NCBI RefSeq assembly: GCF_023921125.1
Contig: NZ_CP099466.1
Span: 2,108,001-2,172,000 of the forward strand
Direction of reading: 5' to 3'
DNA length: 64,000 nt
Source: Arthrobacter caoxuetaonis
Lineage (GTDB): Bacteria; Actinomycetota; Actinomycetes; Actinomycetales; Micrococcaceae
Positions 9,973 through 21,472 of this stretch are shown piece by piece (the stretch's first letter is position 1; each line of letters begins with the position of its first letter). The notes under the pieces are model-generated. The model was not told where the DNA came from. It saw only the letters and a program-made list of their open reading frames with translations, and did no database searches. Both the position numbers and the translations under genes were made by a program.

Positions 9973-10806
9973 ATGGCAGCAGAAGTACTCGTCATCATTG
10001 GCACGGGCGGCATGGGCCAGGCTGTGCTGCGCCGCAGCGGAGCCGGACGGAAAGTCCTCCTCGCGGATTTCAACGAAGCCCTCCTCGAGGACGCGGTAAA
10101 CATCGGCATGGCGGAAGGGTACGACGTCGTGTCCCAGGCAGTGGACGTCTCCTCCCGGAATTCGGTGGCAGCGCTGGCTGCAGCCGCCCGCGAACTGGGC
10201 GCGGTCACCGCCGTCGTACATACCGCCGGCCTCTCCCCCGCCCAGGCTCCCGTCCAGGCGATCTGGGCCGTAGACCTGTTCGGCGTTGCGGTGGTGCTGG
10301 AGGAATTCGAGAAGGTCATCGCGCCCGGTGGCGCCGGCGTCATCATTTCCAGCATGTCTGCCTACATGGCCGGCGGAAACATCCCGGACGACGCGCTCGC
10401 CGAACTGGCAGCCAAACCGGCCGATGACCTGCTGGGACTGCCGTTCGTCACATCGATCGACAACCCGGGCTTCGCCTACAGCGCCGCGAAGCGTGCCAAC
10501 CAGGTCCGGGTGCAGGCAGCCAGCCTCCGCTGGGGAGCGCGCGGGGCACGGGTTAACAGCATTAGTCCCGGCGTGATTTCGACGGCGATGGGCCAGCAGG
10601 AACTCGCGGGCGAATCGGGTGCCCAGATGCGGGCGATGATCGAAGGATCGGGAACGGGCCGGGTCGGCACGCCCGGTGACATCGCCAATGCCACAGCCTT
10701 CCTGCTCAGCAGCGACGCTTCCTTCGTCACCGGAGTAGATTTGCTGGTCGACGGCGGCGTCGTAGCTGCACTCGACTCCGGTCAGCGGGCACGGTCGGCG
10801 GGGTAG
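9973..10806 (+). CDS. SDR-family oxidoreductase with 3-alpha-HSD-like insertion
   Basis: This is a 277-residue short-chain dehydrogenase. The nucleotide-binding loop reads G-T-G-G-M-G (residues 10-15), a variant of TGxxxGxG. The catalytic Tyr169 and Lys173 are in FAYSAAK and the catalytic Ser is near 127. About 42 residues separate Ser and Tyr, against about 13 in ordinary SDRs. A comparable spacing is known in 3-alpha-hydroxysteroid dehydrogenase/carbonyl reductase of Comamonas. The C-terminus has the usual SPGVI and VDGG motifs. The ATG at 9973 follows GGAG at good spacing; an upstream GTG at 9931 lacks one. Its 3' end overlaps the convergent VanY-like gene by 25 bases. The substrate is unknown. 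Confidence 0.9.
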   Translation: MAAEVLVIIGTGGMGQAVLRRSGAGRKVLLADFNEALLEDAVNIGMAEGYDVVSQAVDVSSRNSVAALAAAARELGAVTAVVHTAGLSPAQAPVQAIWAVDLFGVAVVLEEFEKVIAPGGAGVIISSMSAYMAGGNIPDDALAELAAKPADDLLGLPFVTSIDNPGFAYSAAKRANQVRVQAASLRWGARGARVNSISPGVISTAMGQQELAGESGAQMRAMIEGSGTGRVGTPGDIANATAFLLSSDASFVTGVDLLVDGGVVAALDSGQRARSAG

Positions 10807-11492
10807 CCGGGAGCGGCCGGAAGGCCGGCGTACTGTTCCAGGGTCTGGGCGGACCCGGTCAGGGTGGCTGCGAGTTCAGGGCCGACGTAGCGCAGGTGCC
10901 AGGGCTCATAGCCAAAGCCTGTGGTTGCTTCAGCTCCTGCGGGGTACCGGATGATGAAGCCGTACCGGTGCGCGTTGGCAGCAGCCCAGGCGCCGGCAGG
11001 TGTCGCCTCGAAACAGGGCTCCAATGAGCAGGCGCCGTCCGGATTGCCGATGTCCACCGCCAGCCCGGTCTGGTGCTCGCTGTAGCCCGGCCGGGCCGAA
11101 ATCGACTCGGCGGCCTGCTGGCCGTAGGTGTTGGAATAGGAGCTGTGCAGCTGGGTCTGGGCGTCCGCTGTCCGGAAGCCGCTGACGGCAACCAGGCCCA
11201 CGCCGGCTGCAGCGGCGTCGGCGTTCATCTGCAGGTACGCGGCGGCCGCCTCTGCCCGCAGCTGCACTCCCCCAATGTCGGCCAGGTCCTGCGGAACATA
11301 GGCGGGGTCGGCCAGCGGACGGTGCTTGTTCACGATGACGCTCGTGCTGTCCGGCGAATCGAAATCAGGCCCGGCGGCGACTTGGGCGGCAGCTTCCTGA
11401 GCGCGGGACTCAAACCAGGACAGGTACCCGAGCAGGCACAGGCAAACACAGCCAATCAAGGCGATGTGTATGTTGACGTGCTGGCGCGGCAT
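10782..11492 (-). CDS. VanY-type D-Ala-D-Ala carboxypeptidase (M15B)
   Basis: This 236-residue protein has one N-terminal hydrophobic segment (residues about 9-26), so it is probably membrane-anchored with its domain outside, acting on peptidoglycan stem peptides. The zinc ligands of the M15B family are visible: H140 and D147 in SEHQTGLAVDIG, and H199 in YEPWHLRYVG. Two close ATGs exist (11498 and 11492). GGAGG sits seven bases before the second, so that one was chosen. It lies downstream of a lipoprotein and an amine oxidase gene on the same strand. Its end overlaps the convergent SDR gene by 25 bases, so the two transcripts must be antisense at their tails. Confidence 0.92.
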   Translation of the reverse strand: MPRQHVNIHIALIGCVCLCLLGYLSWFESRAQEAAAQVAAGPDFDSPDSTSVIVNKHRPLADPAYVPQDLADIGGVQLRAEAAAAYLQMNADAAAAGVGLVAVSGFRTADAQTQLHSSYSNTYGQQAAESISARPGYSEHQTGLAVDIGNPDGACSLEPCFEATPAGAWAAANAHRYGFIIRYPAGAEATTGFGYEPWHLRYVGPELAATLTGSAQTLEQYAGLPAAPGYPADRAR

Positions 11493-11596
11493 GCTCATTC
11501 CTCCACCGCAACTTTCCCATAACCGCTGCCCGCGGAACAGCAGCGACGCGAATAAGCGTCCACGTCCCCGGCACACGGCCGCGGTTCAGCCCGGGG

Positions 11597-12091
11597 CTAG
11601 CGCGGGCCGGTGACACTCACATACCGGCCGCCGAGCTGGTAGGCCAGGTCTTTCATGTCCTTTTCGCTGGGCGCTTCGGCACCGTTCTGCAGGACGAAAA
11701 CGTGCCAGTTGCTGCCCTCGCCGAAGCCTGGCGGCACGTTTTCACCGCCGGCCGTCAGCATGCCCGACACTTTCTCCCGGTCTTCGGCATTGGAGAAGCG
11801 GACAAGCTGAAGCGCTTCGGTGCACATGGCGTACTCGGGGAGGTATCCGTCGAAGGAGATGGTGACCGGCTCCTGTTCCGTGTCCGGGTCACATCCGTAA
11901 AGGCCGTTCACAGCGGCGGACAGTTCGTCCACGGATTCAAAACTGGAAAGCTCCGTGGCCGGCGGCGGTTCTTCGGCAGCTGTGGCGGCACAGCCGGAGA
12001 GCAGACCTCCGGTGATCAGCGCTGCTCCTGTGATCAGCGCTGTTCGCGCAATGCCCGCCGATGCGCCCCGTGTCCGCTTCAACCTGCCCAT
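11597..12091 (-). CDS. Lipoprotein of unknown function
   Basis: This 164-residue protein has a basic N-terminus (MGRLKRTRG), a hydrophobic stretch and the lipobox L-L-S-G-C with Cys34, giving a lipid-anchored surface protein. The mature part has a Cys pair (YGCDPDT and YAMCTEA) that could form a disulfide. It is reminiscent of small secreted domains that share no named family I can recall. The ATG at 12091 was chosen because it places the signal sequence at the start and avoids overlap with the amine oxidase gene; the longer frame to 12241 would run into that gene. It is 17 bases downstream of the amine oxidase and is likely co-transcribed. Confidence 0.8.
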   Translation of the reverse strand: MGRLKRTRGASAGIARTALITGAALITGGLLSGCAATAAEEPPPATELSSFESVDELSAAVNGLYGCDPDTEQEPVTISFDGYLPEYAMCTEALQLVRFSNAEDREKVSGMLTAGGENVPPGFGEGSNWHVFVLQNGAEAPSEKDMKDLAYQLGGRYVSVTGPR

Positions 12092-12108
12092 GTGTCCATT
12101 CCCCCCGG

Positions 12109-13617
12109 TTACCGACGTACGTCCGACGAAAAGCTTACGGCCTCCGGTGGAGTTCCGGCGGAGCCGCCGATCAGCTGTCCGTTCACGGGGTCTTGCCGGT
12201 TCGTGCCGAGAATCCGCTCCGCAGCACGGTGCCCCGAGCACAGGGCAGCGTTCACGGTTGCGGGGTCAGCTTCCCAGGTCGCTTCGCCGGCCAGATGAAG
12301 CACTCCGTCGATGGGCGTTGCGATGCGGCTGTGATCCTCTCCGGTGCACCCCCGCGTCATGTAGGCGTACGCCCCGCCGGCGAACTCGTCGCCCTGCCAG
12401 TCCGTGATCCTGGCGTGCACCGGATCGGGGATCCGCGCGCCGTAGATTTCCCGCAGGGATGCCATGACGGACTCCACCACGCGTTCATCGGACCACCCGC
12501 GGATCGCCTGCGCGCACTCCCCGGCAGCGAACGTCAGCAGCGTCGGCTCGCCCTGCAGGCCGGTGAGGTCGTACCAGGAATGCCACCACTTCGCGGCTTC
12601 GCCCTGGCGGCGGATCGCATAGACGTCTTCGTCCCAGAAACGCTCGGGAAAGTGCAGGAAGATTTTCTCGAAGGCGTTCATCCGGAACCGGGTGATCGCA
12701 CCGGCAACCGTCTGCGGCAGCGGCGGATCGAACGTCAGGCGCCCGGACTGGAGGACACCGACCGGGACCGTCACCACCGCTTGCGCCGCGGTGAAGAGGC
12801 CACGGTCCGTCTCCACGACGACGCCGCTCTCTACCCCTGCGGCTCCGGCCCGCGCAACCGTGGTCACCACGTGCTCAAGCCGCACATCAATTCCCGCGGC
12901 AAGATTCGACGCCAGCTGGTCATAACCCTCCGGAAAGACCACCTCGTCGCCGATGATGACTTCATCCTCCAGGCCACGTGCGTCCAGCAGGCGGGAGTCG
13001 GCACCGTATTGCTCTTCGCTGCGGTGGTCGAGGTACTCCACGACGCGTGCCGCCCGTTCCGTATCCCAGCCTTCAGCTGCCGCTGCATCGCTGACGGCGA
13101 TCCGCGCCGCCTCAGCGTAGCTGGCACCCGGTTCCATCGCCCCGATGACAGCGGACAACCGTCCTTCAACGCTCGCTGCGTCGGCGATGAACCGCTCGGC
13201 AGCACGCTCCGGCAGGCGCGCACCATCGGGGCTGTAGTAGGCGATGGGCCGGCCGCCGGCCTGGTAACTGCCCACCGTGAATTCAACGTCCGGCATACCA
13301 AAAGAGCGCGTCAGCGAGTGCAGCGGACCGCCGTCGATCCCGTGAATCCAGGAGGCCCCGAGGTCAGTGACACGGCCGTTCAGGCGCTCGGTGTGCACGC
13401 GGCCTCCGATGCGTTCCCGTGCCTCCAGCACCACGACCTTCTTGCCTGCGGCCGCAAGCACCCGGGCAGCGCTGAGGCCCGACACTCCGGCGCCCACCAC
13501 GATGGTGTCGAACTCTTCCGTACGGATGTCCACGCTCAACTCGCTTTTCAGATCATGGGAAACCTTCTGGATCTTCACACTAGCGGGACGCCGTGAAGCC
13601 TGTTTGCTCCCTGTCAT
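12109..13617 (-). CDS. Flavin monoamine oxidase family protein
   Basis: This is a 502-residue FAD enzyme. The dinucleotide-binding motif is [15 protein letters not shown] (Gly residues about 42-47), followed by the ERIGGRV segment typical of amine oxidases. The C-terminal LAGEAT motif closes the FAD site. The family oxidises primary or polyamine amino groups to aldehydes with H2O2 release. No secretion signal is seen. The ATG at 13617 has GGAG touching it, so a start further in, nearer the DTIVVGAG strand, cannot be excluded. It heads a minus-strand run with the lipoprotein and possibly the VanY-type gene. The substrate is unknown. Confidence 0.9.
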   Translation of the reverse strand: MTGSKQASRRPASVKIQKVSHDLKSELSVDIRTEEFDTIVVGAGVSGLSAARVLAAAGKKVVVLEARERIGGRVHTERLNGRVTDLGASWIHGIDGGPLHSLTRSFGMPDVEFTVGSYQAGGRPIAYYSPDGARLPERAAERFIADAASVEGRLSAVIGAMEPGASYAEAARIAVSDAAAAEGWDTERAARVVEYLDHRSEEQYGADSRLLDARGLEDEVIIGDEVVFPEGYDQLASNLAAGIDVRLEHVVTTVARAGAAGVESGVVVETDRGLFTAAQAVVTVPVGVLQSGRLTFDPPLPQTVAGAITRFRMNAFEKIFLHFPERFWDEDVYAIRRQGEAAKWWHSWYDLTGLQGEPTLLTFAAGECAQAIRGWSDERVVESVMASLREIYGARIPDPVHARITDWQGDEFAGGAYAYMTRGCTGEDHSRIATPIDGVLHLAGEATWEADPATVNAALCSGHRAAERILGTNRQDPVNGQLIGGSAGTPPEAVSFSSDVRR

Positions 13618-13735
13618 CTCCGTTGCCGTCCGGCTTCACAAAGCCGCAGAAAGAACCCGTTTCCCACGGTTCACCGGACTTGGCGCGCGGGACCTGTCGT
13701 CCTCGGCATACCGTCATTCGTGCGAGGCTGGATCC

Positions 13736-14158
13736 ATGGACCTTTTGGTATCGCCGGAGCTGACGATTCCCGCCGCGGAACTCCAGTGGCGGTTCTCCCG
13801 TTCGTCCGGCCCGGGCGGCCAGCACGTTAACACCACGGACAGCCGCGTGGCCCTGTCCTGGGACGTTGCCGGCTCAGCGGCGCTGTCCGAAGACGAGCGT
13901 GGGAGGCTGCTCCGGCGCCTGAAAGGCCGCCTGGTCGCCGGAGCGCTGGTTGTTACAGCTTCCGAACAGCGTTCCCAGCTCCGTAACCGGGAGATCGCCC
14001 TTGCAAAGCTGGCGGCTATGGTCGCGGACGCGCTCGCCCCCGGCCCTGCCGCGCGCCGCCGGACCAAACCGACCCGCGGCTCCAATTTTCGGCGCCTGGA
14101 TGCAAAGAAGCTGCGGTCAGCAACGAAGCAGCAGCGGCAAAAGCCTTCGAGGGACTAG
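13736..14158 (+). CDS. arfB: ArfB/YaeJ-type ribosome-rescue peptidyl-tRNA hydrolase
   Basis: This is a 140-residue protein of ArfB (YaeJ, ICT1) size. It carries the release-factor GGQ motif in SSGPGGQHVN (residues 27-29) and ends in a long Lys/Arg-rich tail (ARRRTKPTRGS... and KKLRSATKQQRQK) of the sort that enters the empty mRNA channel. It hydrolyses peptidyl-tRNA on stalled ribosomes without a stop codon. The ATG at 13736 was chosen because family members start just ahead of the IPAAELQWRFSRSSGPGGQ strand; a frame open far upstream overlaps the amine oxidase in antisense and is not used. It is a single gene. Confidence 0.94.
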   Translation: MDLLVSPELTIPAAELQWRFSRSSGPGGQHVNTTDSRVALSWDVAGSAALSEDERGRLLRRLKGRLVAGALVVTASEQRSQLRNREIALAKLAAMVADALAPGPAARRRTKPTRGSNFRRLDAKKLRSATKQQRQKPSRD

Positions 14159-14325
14159 CGCCTTCCCCGCTCCGAAGCAGACGTCCGTGCCAGCGTCCTC
14201 ATCCGGGTGCCCCAAGCGGAAGCATCCGGGCCATTGCCCGCAGCGGGCATCCTGTGCTCCAATCGGGTCACGGATAACGACGCCCATCCCTCCCGCCAGC
14301 TCCCGCTGATGAAAGGAAGGCAGCC

Positions 14326-14877
14326 GTGGAAACGAGCCATTACCTCGCCCTCCTGCGCGGCATCAACGTGGGCGGGCGGAACAAGGTACCCATGAAGACG
14401 CTCAAGGAGCATCTGGAGGACCTGGGCTACGAGCAGGTGGTGACCTACATTGCCAGCGGCAATGTGCTGCTCGAATCAGCCGATCCTGCTGAGCAGGTCG
14501 GCAGGGACATCGAAGCCGCCCTCACGGGCAGCTTCGACCTCGACGATGAACTCATCAAGGTTTTGGTGCTCAGCCGCAGCCAGCTGCAGCACGTCATCGA
14601 CAACAAGCCCGCGAACTTCGGCGAGCATCCGGGCAGGTACCACAGCGACGCAATCTTCCTGATGGGCATTGATGCAGAGGAAGCCATGAGCGCGTTCAAT
14701 CCGCGTGAGGGTGTCGATCGGATCTGGCCGGGCGACGGCGTCGTCTACTCCCAGCGCCTCAGCGCCGAACGCACCAAGAGCCGCCTGAGCGCCATCGCGT
14801 CCTCGCCGCTGTACAAGTCGATGACCATCCGCAGCTGGAACACGACGCAGAAGCTGTGGAACCTGTTCCAGGACTGA
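14326..14877 (+). CDS. DUF1697 family protein
   Basis: This 183-residue cytoplasmic protein matches the DUF1697 family from start to end. It opens with the LLRGINVGG motif, followed by LKEHLEDLGYEQVVTYIASGNV, and ends with a conserved MTIRSWNT segment. The family has no firm function. The GTG start at 14326 follows a GAAAGGAAGG element. A 15-bp inverted repeat lies just downstream, between this gene and nrdF. The preceding 167 bases hold no recognisable site. It appears to be a single gene unrelated to its neighbours. Confidence 0.93.
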   Translation: METSHYLALLRGINVGGRNKVPMKTLKEHLEDLGYEQVVTYIASGNVLLESADPAEQVGRDIEAALTGSFDLDDELIKVLVLSRSQLQHVIDNKPANFGEHPGRYHSDAIFLMGIDAEEAMSAFNPREGVDRIWPGDGVVYSQRLSAERTKSRLSAIASSPLYKSMTIRSWNTTQKLWNLFQD

Positions 14878-14889
14878 CCTCGTTAAAGA

Positions 14890-14923
14890 CCGCAGCACCG
14901 GACCTGCTGGTCCGGTGCTGCGG
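14890..14923. terminator. Bidirectional rho-independent terminator
   Basis: This is a perfect 15-bp GC-rich inverted repeat (arms 14890-14904 and 14909-14923) with a 4-base loop. It sits between the convergent DUF1697 and nrdF genes. On the minus strand the stem is followed by a T-rich TCTTTAAC, so it should end the nrd operon. The plus-strand tail is weaker. Confidence 0.85.
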
Positions 14924-14947
14924 AAATATTGCGGTTGTAGCCAGGGA

Positions 14948-18097
<3,150 letters not shown>

Positions 18098-18101
<4 letters not shown>

Positions 18102-18619
18102 GCCGGCTTCTGCGACTGATGTGTCCAAAACTCTTCCAATCCTTGGTTTACCGTGGCGACGTCCTCCGACGTGCCCATGAGTTCAAATCTATAGAGAACG
18201 GGGACCTTGCATTTGGCGGCGATGATGTCCGCCGCCAGGCAGTAGTTCTCCCCGAAGTTTGTATTTCCTGCGCCGATGACTCCGCGGATCAAAGACCGGT
18301 TGGACTCAACGTTCAGGAACTTGATGACCTGCTTTGGCACGGCGCCTTTGGCTGCGGCGCCGGGCTGGCCGGCGGTTCCGCCGTAGGTCGGCAGGACCAG
18401 TACGTAGGGCCGCTGTGCCAGCAGTGTGGGGGCACTGGTGAGCAGCGGGATCTGTCCTGCCTCGCGGCCGAGCTTGTCCACGAACCGTCCGGTGTAGCCC
18501 GAGGCGGAGGTGAAGTACACCAGGTCTGCGGCTGTGACGGGGTTTTGGCTATCGTCAGATGGCCGGCGGTGTTCGTCTTCCAACGAACCTGCCTGCGGCA
18601 TCGCGATTCCCAAAGTCAT
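18098..18619 (-). CDS. nrdI: NrdI flavodoxin-like maturase for class Ib RNR
   Basis: This 173-residue flavodoxin-like protein supplies oxidant to build the Mn2-Tyr cofactor of NrdF. The N-terminal strand [15 protein letters not shown] gives the FMN phosphate loop. The PTYGG and [15 protein letters not shown] segments contact the flavin and are typical of NrdI. The first 30 residues ([15 protein letters not shown]...) are an extra low-complexity stretch. A start at 18619 with AGGA upstream is preferred, but a shorter start closer to the first strand is possible. It overlaps nrdE by 4 bases and lies 147 bases after nrdH. Confidence 0.95.
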
Positions 18620-18766
18620 GGCGTCCTGCTTCTGTGACTGCGGTGCTTGCTGATGGTGTGGATGCACTTCGTCGGTCCCGACGGCGGTGCGGCGGATGTC
18701 CGCCTGGGTTTGGTCCGGTCCGGGGGTAATCCCCGGATGGGACGCTTCTTCCGAAGTCCCTGCCGG

Positions 18767-19012
18767 CTAGGCGACGGAAGTAACGCTGGCCTGTGCCAGC
18801 TCTTCGATCTTGTCCGGGCGGAAGCCGGACCAGGAGTCCTGGTCCGTCACGACTACCGGAGCCTGCATGAAGCCCAGGGAACGCACGCGCTCAAGGGCCT
18901 CGGGGTCCTGGGACATGTCCACGCTCTGGTACGCGATGCCCTTCTTATCGAGGGCGCGGTACGTGGCGTTGCACTGTACGCAAGAAGGCTTGGTGTAAAC
19001 CGTGACGGTCAT
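18767..19012 (-). CDS. nrdH: NrdH-redoxin
   Basis: This 81-residue glutaredoxin-like electron donor for NrdEF has a C-V-Q-C active site at C11 and C14. The C-terminal SGFRPDKIEEL matches the NrdH-type signature that lets thioredoxin reductase, rather than glutathione, reduce it. The ATG at 19012 is preceded by GGGGAG. It is the first gene of the nrd operon, and the regulatory region at 19013-19361 is shared with a divergent LysR gene. NrdR-like boxes and a candidate -10 element lie directly upstream. Confidence 0.97.
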   Translation of the reverse strand: MTVTVYTKPSCVQCNATYRALDKKGIAYQSVDMSQDPEALERVRSLGFMQAPVVVTDQDSWSGFRPDKIEELAQASVTSVA

Positions 19013-19051
19013 GGTGGTCTCCCCTAGGTGAAGCTTGAAGTCTGTCCATTG

Positions 19052-19057
19052 ATACTA
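19052..19057 (-). promoter_or_regulatory. Candidate -10 element of the nrdH promoter
   Basis: On the minus strand this reads TAGTAT, 39-44 bases before the nrdH ATG. The NrdR-like box at 19065-19080 would fall between it and any -35 region. No clear -35 is seen, so this is tentative. Confidence 0.4.
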
Positions 19058-19064
19058 CATCCGG

Positions 19065-19080
19065 CCACTACATCTAGTGC
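19065..19080 (-). promoter_or_regulatory. NrdR-like box 1
   Basis: The 16 bases CCACTACATCTAGTGC match 12 of 16 positions of the NrdR consensus ACACwATATATwGTGT. NrdR is the zinc/ATP repressor of RNR genes. The site lies just upstream of the candidate -10 of nrdH. Confidence 0.65.
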
Positions 19081-19096
19081 GCCGCCACGGACCCTA

Positions 19097-19112
19097 CCCC
19101 AAGATGATGTAT
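19097..19112 (-). promoter_or_regulatory. Degenerate NrdR-like box 2
   Basis: This 16-base sequence matches about 10 of 16 consensus positions and is exactly 32 bases from box 1. NrdR boxes normally come in pairs spaced by about three helical turns, so the spacing supports the pair more than the individual match does. Confidence 0.5.
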
Positions 19113-19138
19113 TACAAGTATGTCATTCGACACGTCCG

Positions 19139-19256
19139 TCGTCCACAGTTTCTGCACAGGGCCAGCCGGGAGTTTGCGTGCATTTCCGCTCTGGAACAGG
19201 TGGTTCTCCACAGCCTGTGGAGACCGGATGCACAGCCTGTGAGGCGGCGTGAATAA
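19139..19256. promoter_or_regulatory. Cluster of DnaA-box-like nonamers upstream of nrdH
   Basis: Four nonamers are one mismatch from TTGTCCACA or TTATNCACA: 19139-19147, 19150-19158, 19204-19212 and 19248-19256 (the last on the minus strand). Two weaker ones lie between (19216-19224 and 19226-19234). A perfect palindrome with 8-base arms spans 19207-19223. DnaA control of nrd genes is known in E. coli. Here it is an inference from sequence. Confidence 0.45.
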
Positions 19257-19300
19257 CTGCGTGTCGCTCCTGTTGGGCGTGTCGCACGTAGTGCCTGCTA

Positions 19301-19316
19301 CCACTAGATATTGTGG
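19301..19316. promoter_or_regulatory. NrdR-like box beside the LysR gene
   Basis: CCACTAGATATTGTGG matches 13 of 16 positions of the NrdR consensus and is the best single match in the region. It lies 46 bases before the lysR ATG, and I found no partner box at 31-32 bases. It could serve the LysR gene, the nrd operon through looping, or be chance. Confidence 0.5.
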
Positions 19317-19361
19317 TCGACGGCGATTCAGGGCACCAAGGAGAGGAAAGGACAGCCACAT

Positions 19362-20291
19362 ATGGTCAATCCCGTCCATCTCAAGACTCTGCTGGAAGTC
19401 ATCCGCTCAGGATCCTTCGCGGCGGCGGCCCTGCACCTGGGCTACACCGCTTCCGCGGTCTCCCAGCAGATGTCCGCCCTGGAACGCGAAACCGGCACCA
19501 CCCTCTTCGAGCGGTCCGCGCGGGCAGCCGTCCCCACGGAAGCCGCCGTCGTGATGTCCCGCCATGCCGCCAAGGTCCTCACGGACATGGACGCACTGCT
19601 GGCAGCTGCCGCCCGGGCCGAGGCCGGAACCGAACACGAGCTGCGCCTGGGCATCTTCCCCAGCCTGGCCACGTTCGCGCTTCCCCGCCTGGTGGGCTCA
19701 CCGGGCTGGCGGGATGTGGGAATCAACCTGAAGGTCTTCGTTGCCGAGCCGGGGCAGACCACCCAGGGGCTGCGCGCAGGCGGGGAACTCGACGTCGCCC
19801 TGGTGTTCCAGGTGGGCCAGGGCGGGCTGGCGTGGCCCGCGACCGTCACCCGGCAGTGGCTCGGGGATGACAACTTCCGGGTGGTCCTGCCTGAACAGTG
19901 GGGCATCCGCCCGGGGTCCAGGGTCAGCGCCGAACAGCTTTCGGACATGCCCTGGATCATGCATCATCCCGGGACTCCTGATGCCTTGGTCATCGAGCGC
20001 CTGTTTGCCAGCTGCAGCCTCCATCCCCGGGTCGCCGCCTATTGCGATGACTTCAACGCCTCCCTGGAAATGGCAGCTGCCGGAATGGGTGCCGCCCTGG
20101 TGCCCGAGCTGGCGATGCGCGGCAGCAGCCGCGGCGTCGTCGTCCTTGACGTGCCCGAAATCCGCCTGGCCCGCAGCATCTTCGCCCTGCTGATCAACGA
20201 CAGGCAGCTTCCCCGGACCCGGGTGTTCCTGGACCGGCTGGCCGAGGTCCTGCAGGAAATCAGCATTTCCCCCGGCGCCGCGGACGCCTAG
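19362..20291 (+). CDS. LysR-family transcriptional regulator
   Basis: This 309-residue protein has a winged HTH at residues 1 to about 65 (VHLKTLLEVIRSGSFAAAALHLGYTASAVSQQMSALE) and a LysR substrate-binding domain after residue 90. It is divergent from nrdH. The ATG at 19362 follows AGGAAAGGA. The upstream region holds a NrdR-like box, so it may share control with the nrd genes. Unusually for LysR, no short divergent target with a classic T-N11-A box could be read. The effector is unknown; by position a nucleotide or redox signal is possible but unproven. Confidence 0.93.
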   Translation: MVNPVHLKTLLEVIRSGSFAAAALHLGYTASAVSQQMSALERETGTTLFERSARAAVPTEAAVVMSRHAAKVLTDMDALLAAAARAEAGTEHELRLGIFPSLATFALPRLVGSPGWRDVGINLKVFVAEPGQTTQGLRAGGELDVALVFQVGQGGLAWPATVTRQWLGDDNFRVVLPEQWGIRPGSRVSAEQLSDMPWIMHHPGTPDALVIERLFASCSLHPRVAAYCDDFNASLEMAAAGMGAALVPELAMRGSSRGVVVLDVPEIRLARSIFALLINDRQLPRTRVFLDRLAEVLQEISISPGAADA

Positions 20292-20377
20292 CACCTGCCC
20301 GCTGGCCGGTTCGGCCGCCAAGGTGCCGCACATCGCAAAAATCGACGCCCCGCCAGGCCACGCGGCATACTTGCCGA

Positions 20378-21472
20378 ATGGCACTGCGAGGGAAAAAACT
20401 GCCCACACCGTCCGCCGCAGCAGTTTCCAACCGGCTCACCGGCATGCTGCGCTACACCCGCGTCCAGCTTGCGTTCAAAGCCGCACTGGCGGTGGCAATT
20501 GCCTGGAGTGTGGCACCCCTGGTTCCCGGAGTGGCCTCACAGTATCCCTACTACGCTCCACTGGGAGCGCTGGTCTGCATGTATCCCACAGTCGCGGGCA
20601 GCGTACGGGCGGGCCTGCAAACCCTAGCCGGACTCCTGATTGGCATCGGACTGGCCCTGATCGCCCTCCTCTTCGGCGGTCCGACAGTCTGGACCATCGC
20701 GCTGATCGTTGGACTCGGTGTCCTTCTGGCCGGAATCCCCCGCCTTGGTGCCGGGCGCGATTACCTGCCGGTGGCCGCCTTGTTTGTCCTGGTGCTGGGC
20801 GGCGACGATGCTGACGGATACTCCTACGGTTATGCCGTTCAAATGGGTGTGGGAGTCCTGATCGGGCTGGCGGTAAACGCCGTTGTGTTCCCTCCCCTCC
20901 ACCTCAACGGCGCCGTGGACGGACTGGCGGCGCTGCGGCTGAACCTCGCCAGGCAGCTGCGTGAGATGGGAACAGCGGTCGGAGAAAGCTGGCCGCCGGA
21001 GCATGAGGACTGGTCCAGCCGGCGCACGGAGCTCATTTCCTTTAGCCGTGAGGTACGCGAAGCGGTCCAGCTGGCGGATTCCGGCAGGCAGGGCAACCTG
21101 CGCCGCAGGCGCCACCAGCGGGACCTCAGTGCTGACTTCCGCGCCCTGCGCGCCATGGAGCGGGTGACCCTCTATGTGGAGGACATGACCGAGGTCCTCG
21201 CCACTGCCATCTGGAGTACTCCAGAGGAAACACCTGTCAGCCACGAGGTAGCCGGCTCGCTGGAGCGTGCCATGCTTGCCACTGCCGAAGCCGTTGAAAC
21301 CTGGGACGACCAGACGGACGAATATTCAGAGGCCGTAGCGGCGGTGCAGGACCTCGTACGGCAAGTTAACAGCTCAGCGTCCCCGGACAGTCCGGTGGAT
21401 GCCCCCGCTTCGCTGGCGATGAGCCTTCGCAGGGTCCTGCGAACGGTCCGCACCGAGGACGACCAGCCCTAA
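20378..21472 (+). CDS. FUSC-family (aromatic acid exporter-like) membrane protein
   Basis: This 364-residue protein has about six hydrophobic segments within residues 30-175 (starting TRVQLAFKAALAVAIAWSV and ending VNAVVFPPLHL). A long charged, coiled-coil-prone cytoplasmic region fills the C-terminal half. This matches half-size FUSC/aromatic acid exporter proteins such as YhfK/AaeB relatives. The substrate is unknown. It is the right size for a single-unit member that would dimerise. It follows the LysR gene by 86 bases on the same strand, so LysR could regulate it. Its end overlaps the convergent DUF2975 gene by 4 bases. Confidence 0.85.
   Translation: MALRGKKLPTPSAAAVSNRLTGMLRYTRVQLAFKAALAVAIAWSVAPLVPGVASQYPYYAPLGALVCMYPTVAGSVRAGLQTLAGLLIGIGLALIALLFGGPTVWTIALIVGLGVLLAGIPRLGAGRDYLPVAALFVLVLGGDDADGYSYGYAVQMGVGVLIGLAVNAVVFPPLHLNGAVDGLAALRLNLARQLREMGTAVGESWPPEHEDWSSRRTELISFSREVREAVQLADSGRQGNLRRRRHQRDLSADFRALRAMERVTLYVEDMTEVLATAIWSTPEETPVSHEVAGSLERAMLATAEAVETWDDQTDEYSEAVAAVQDLVRQVNSSASPDSPVDAPASLAMSLRRVLRTVRTEDDQP

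Noticed and set aside
19139..19256. A replication origin at the DnaA-like cluster
   Set aside because: There is no dnaA, dnaN or similar gene nearby and the surrounding genes are nrd and lysR. The sites fit regulation better.
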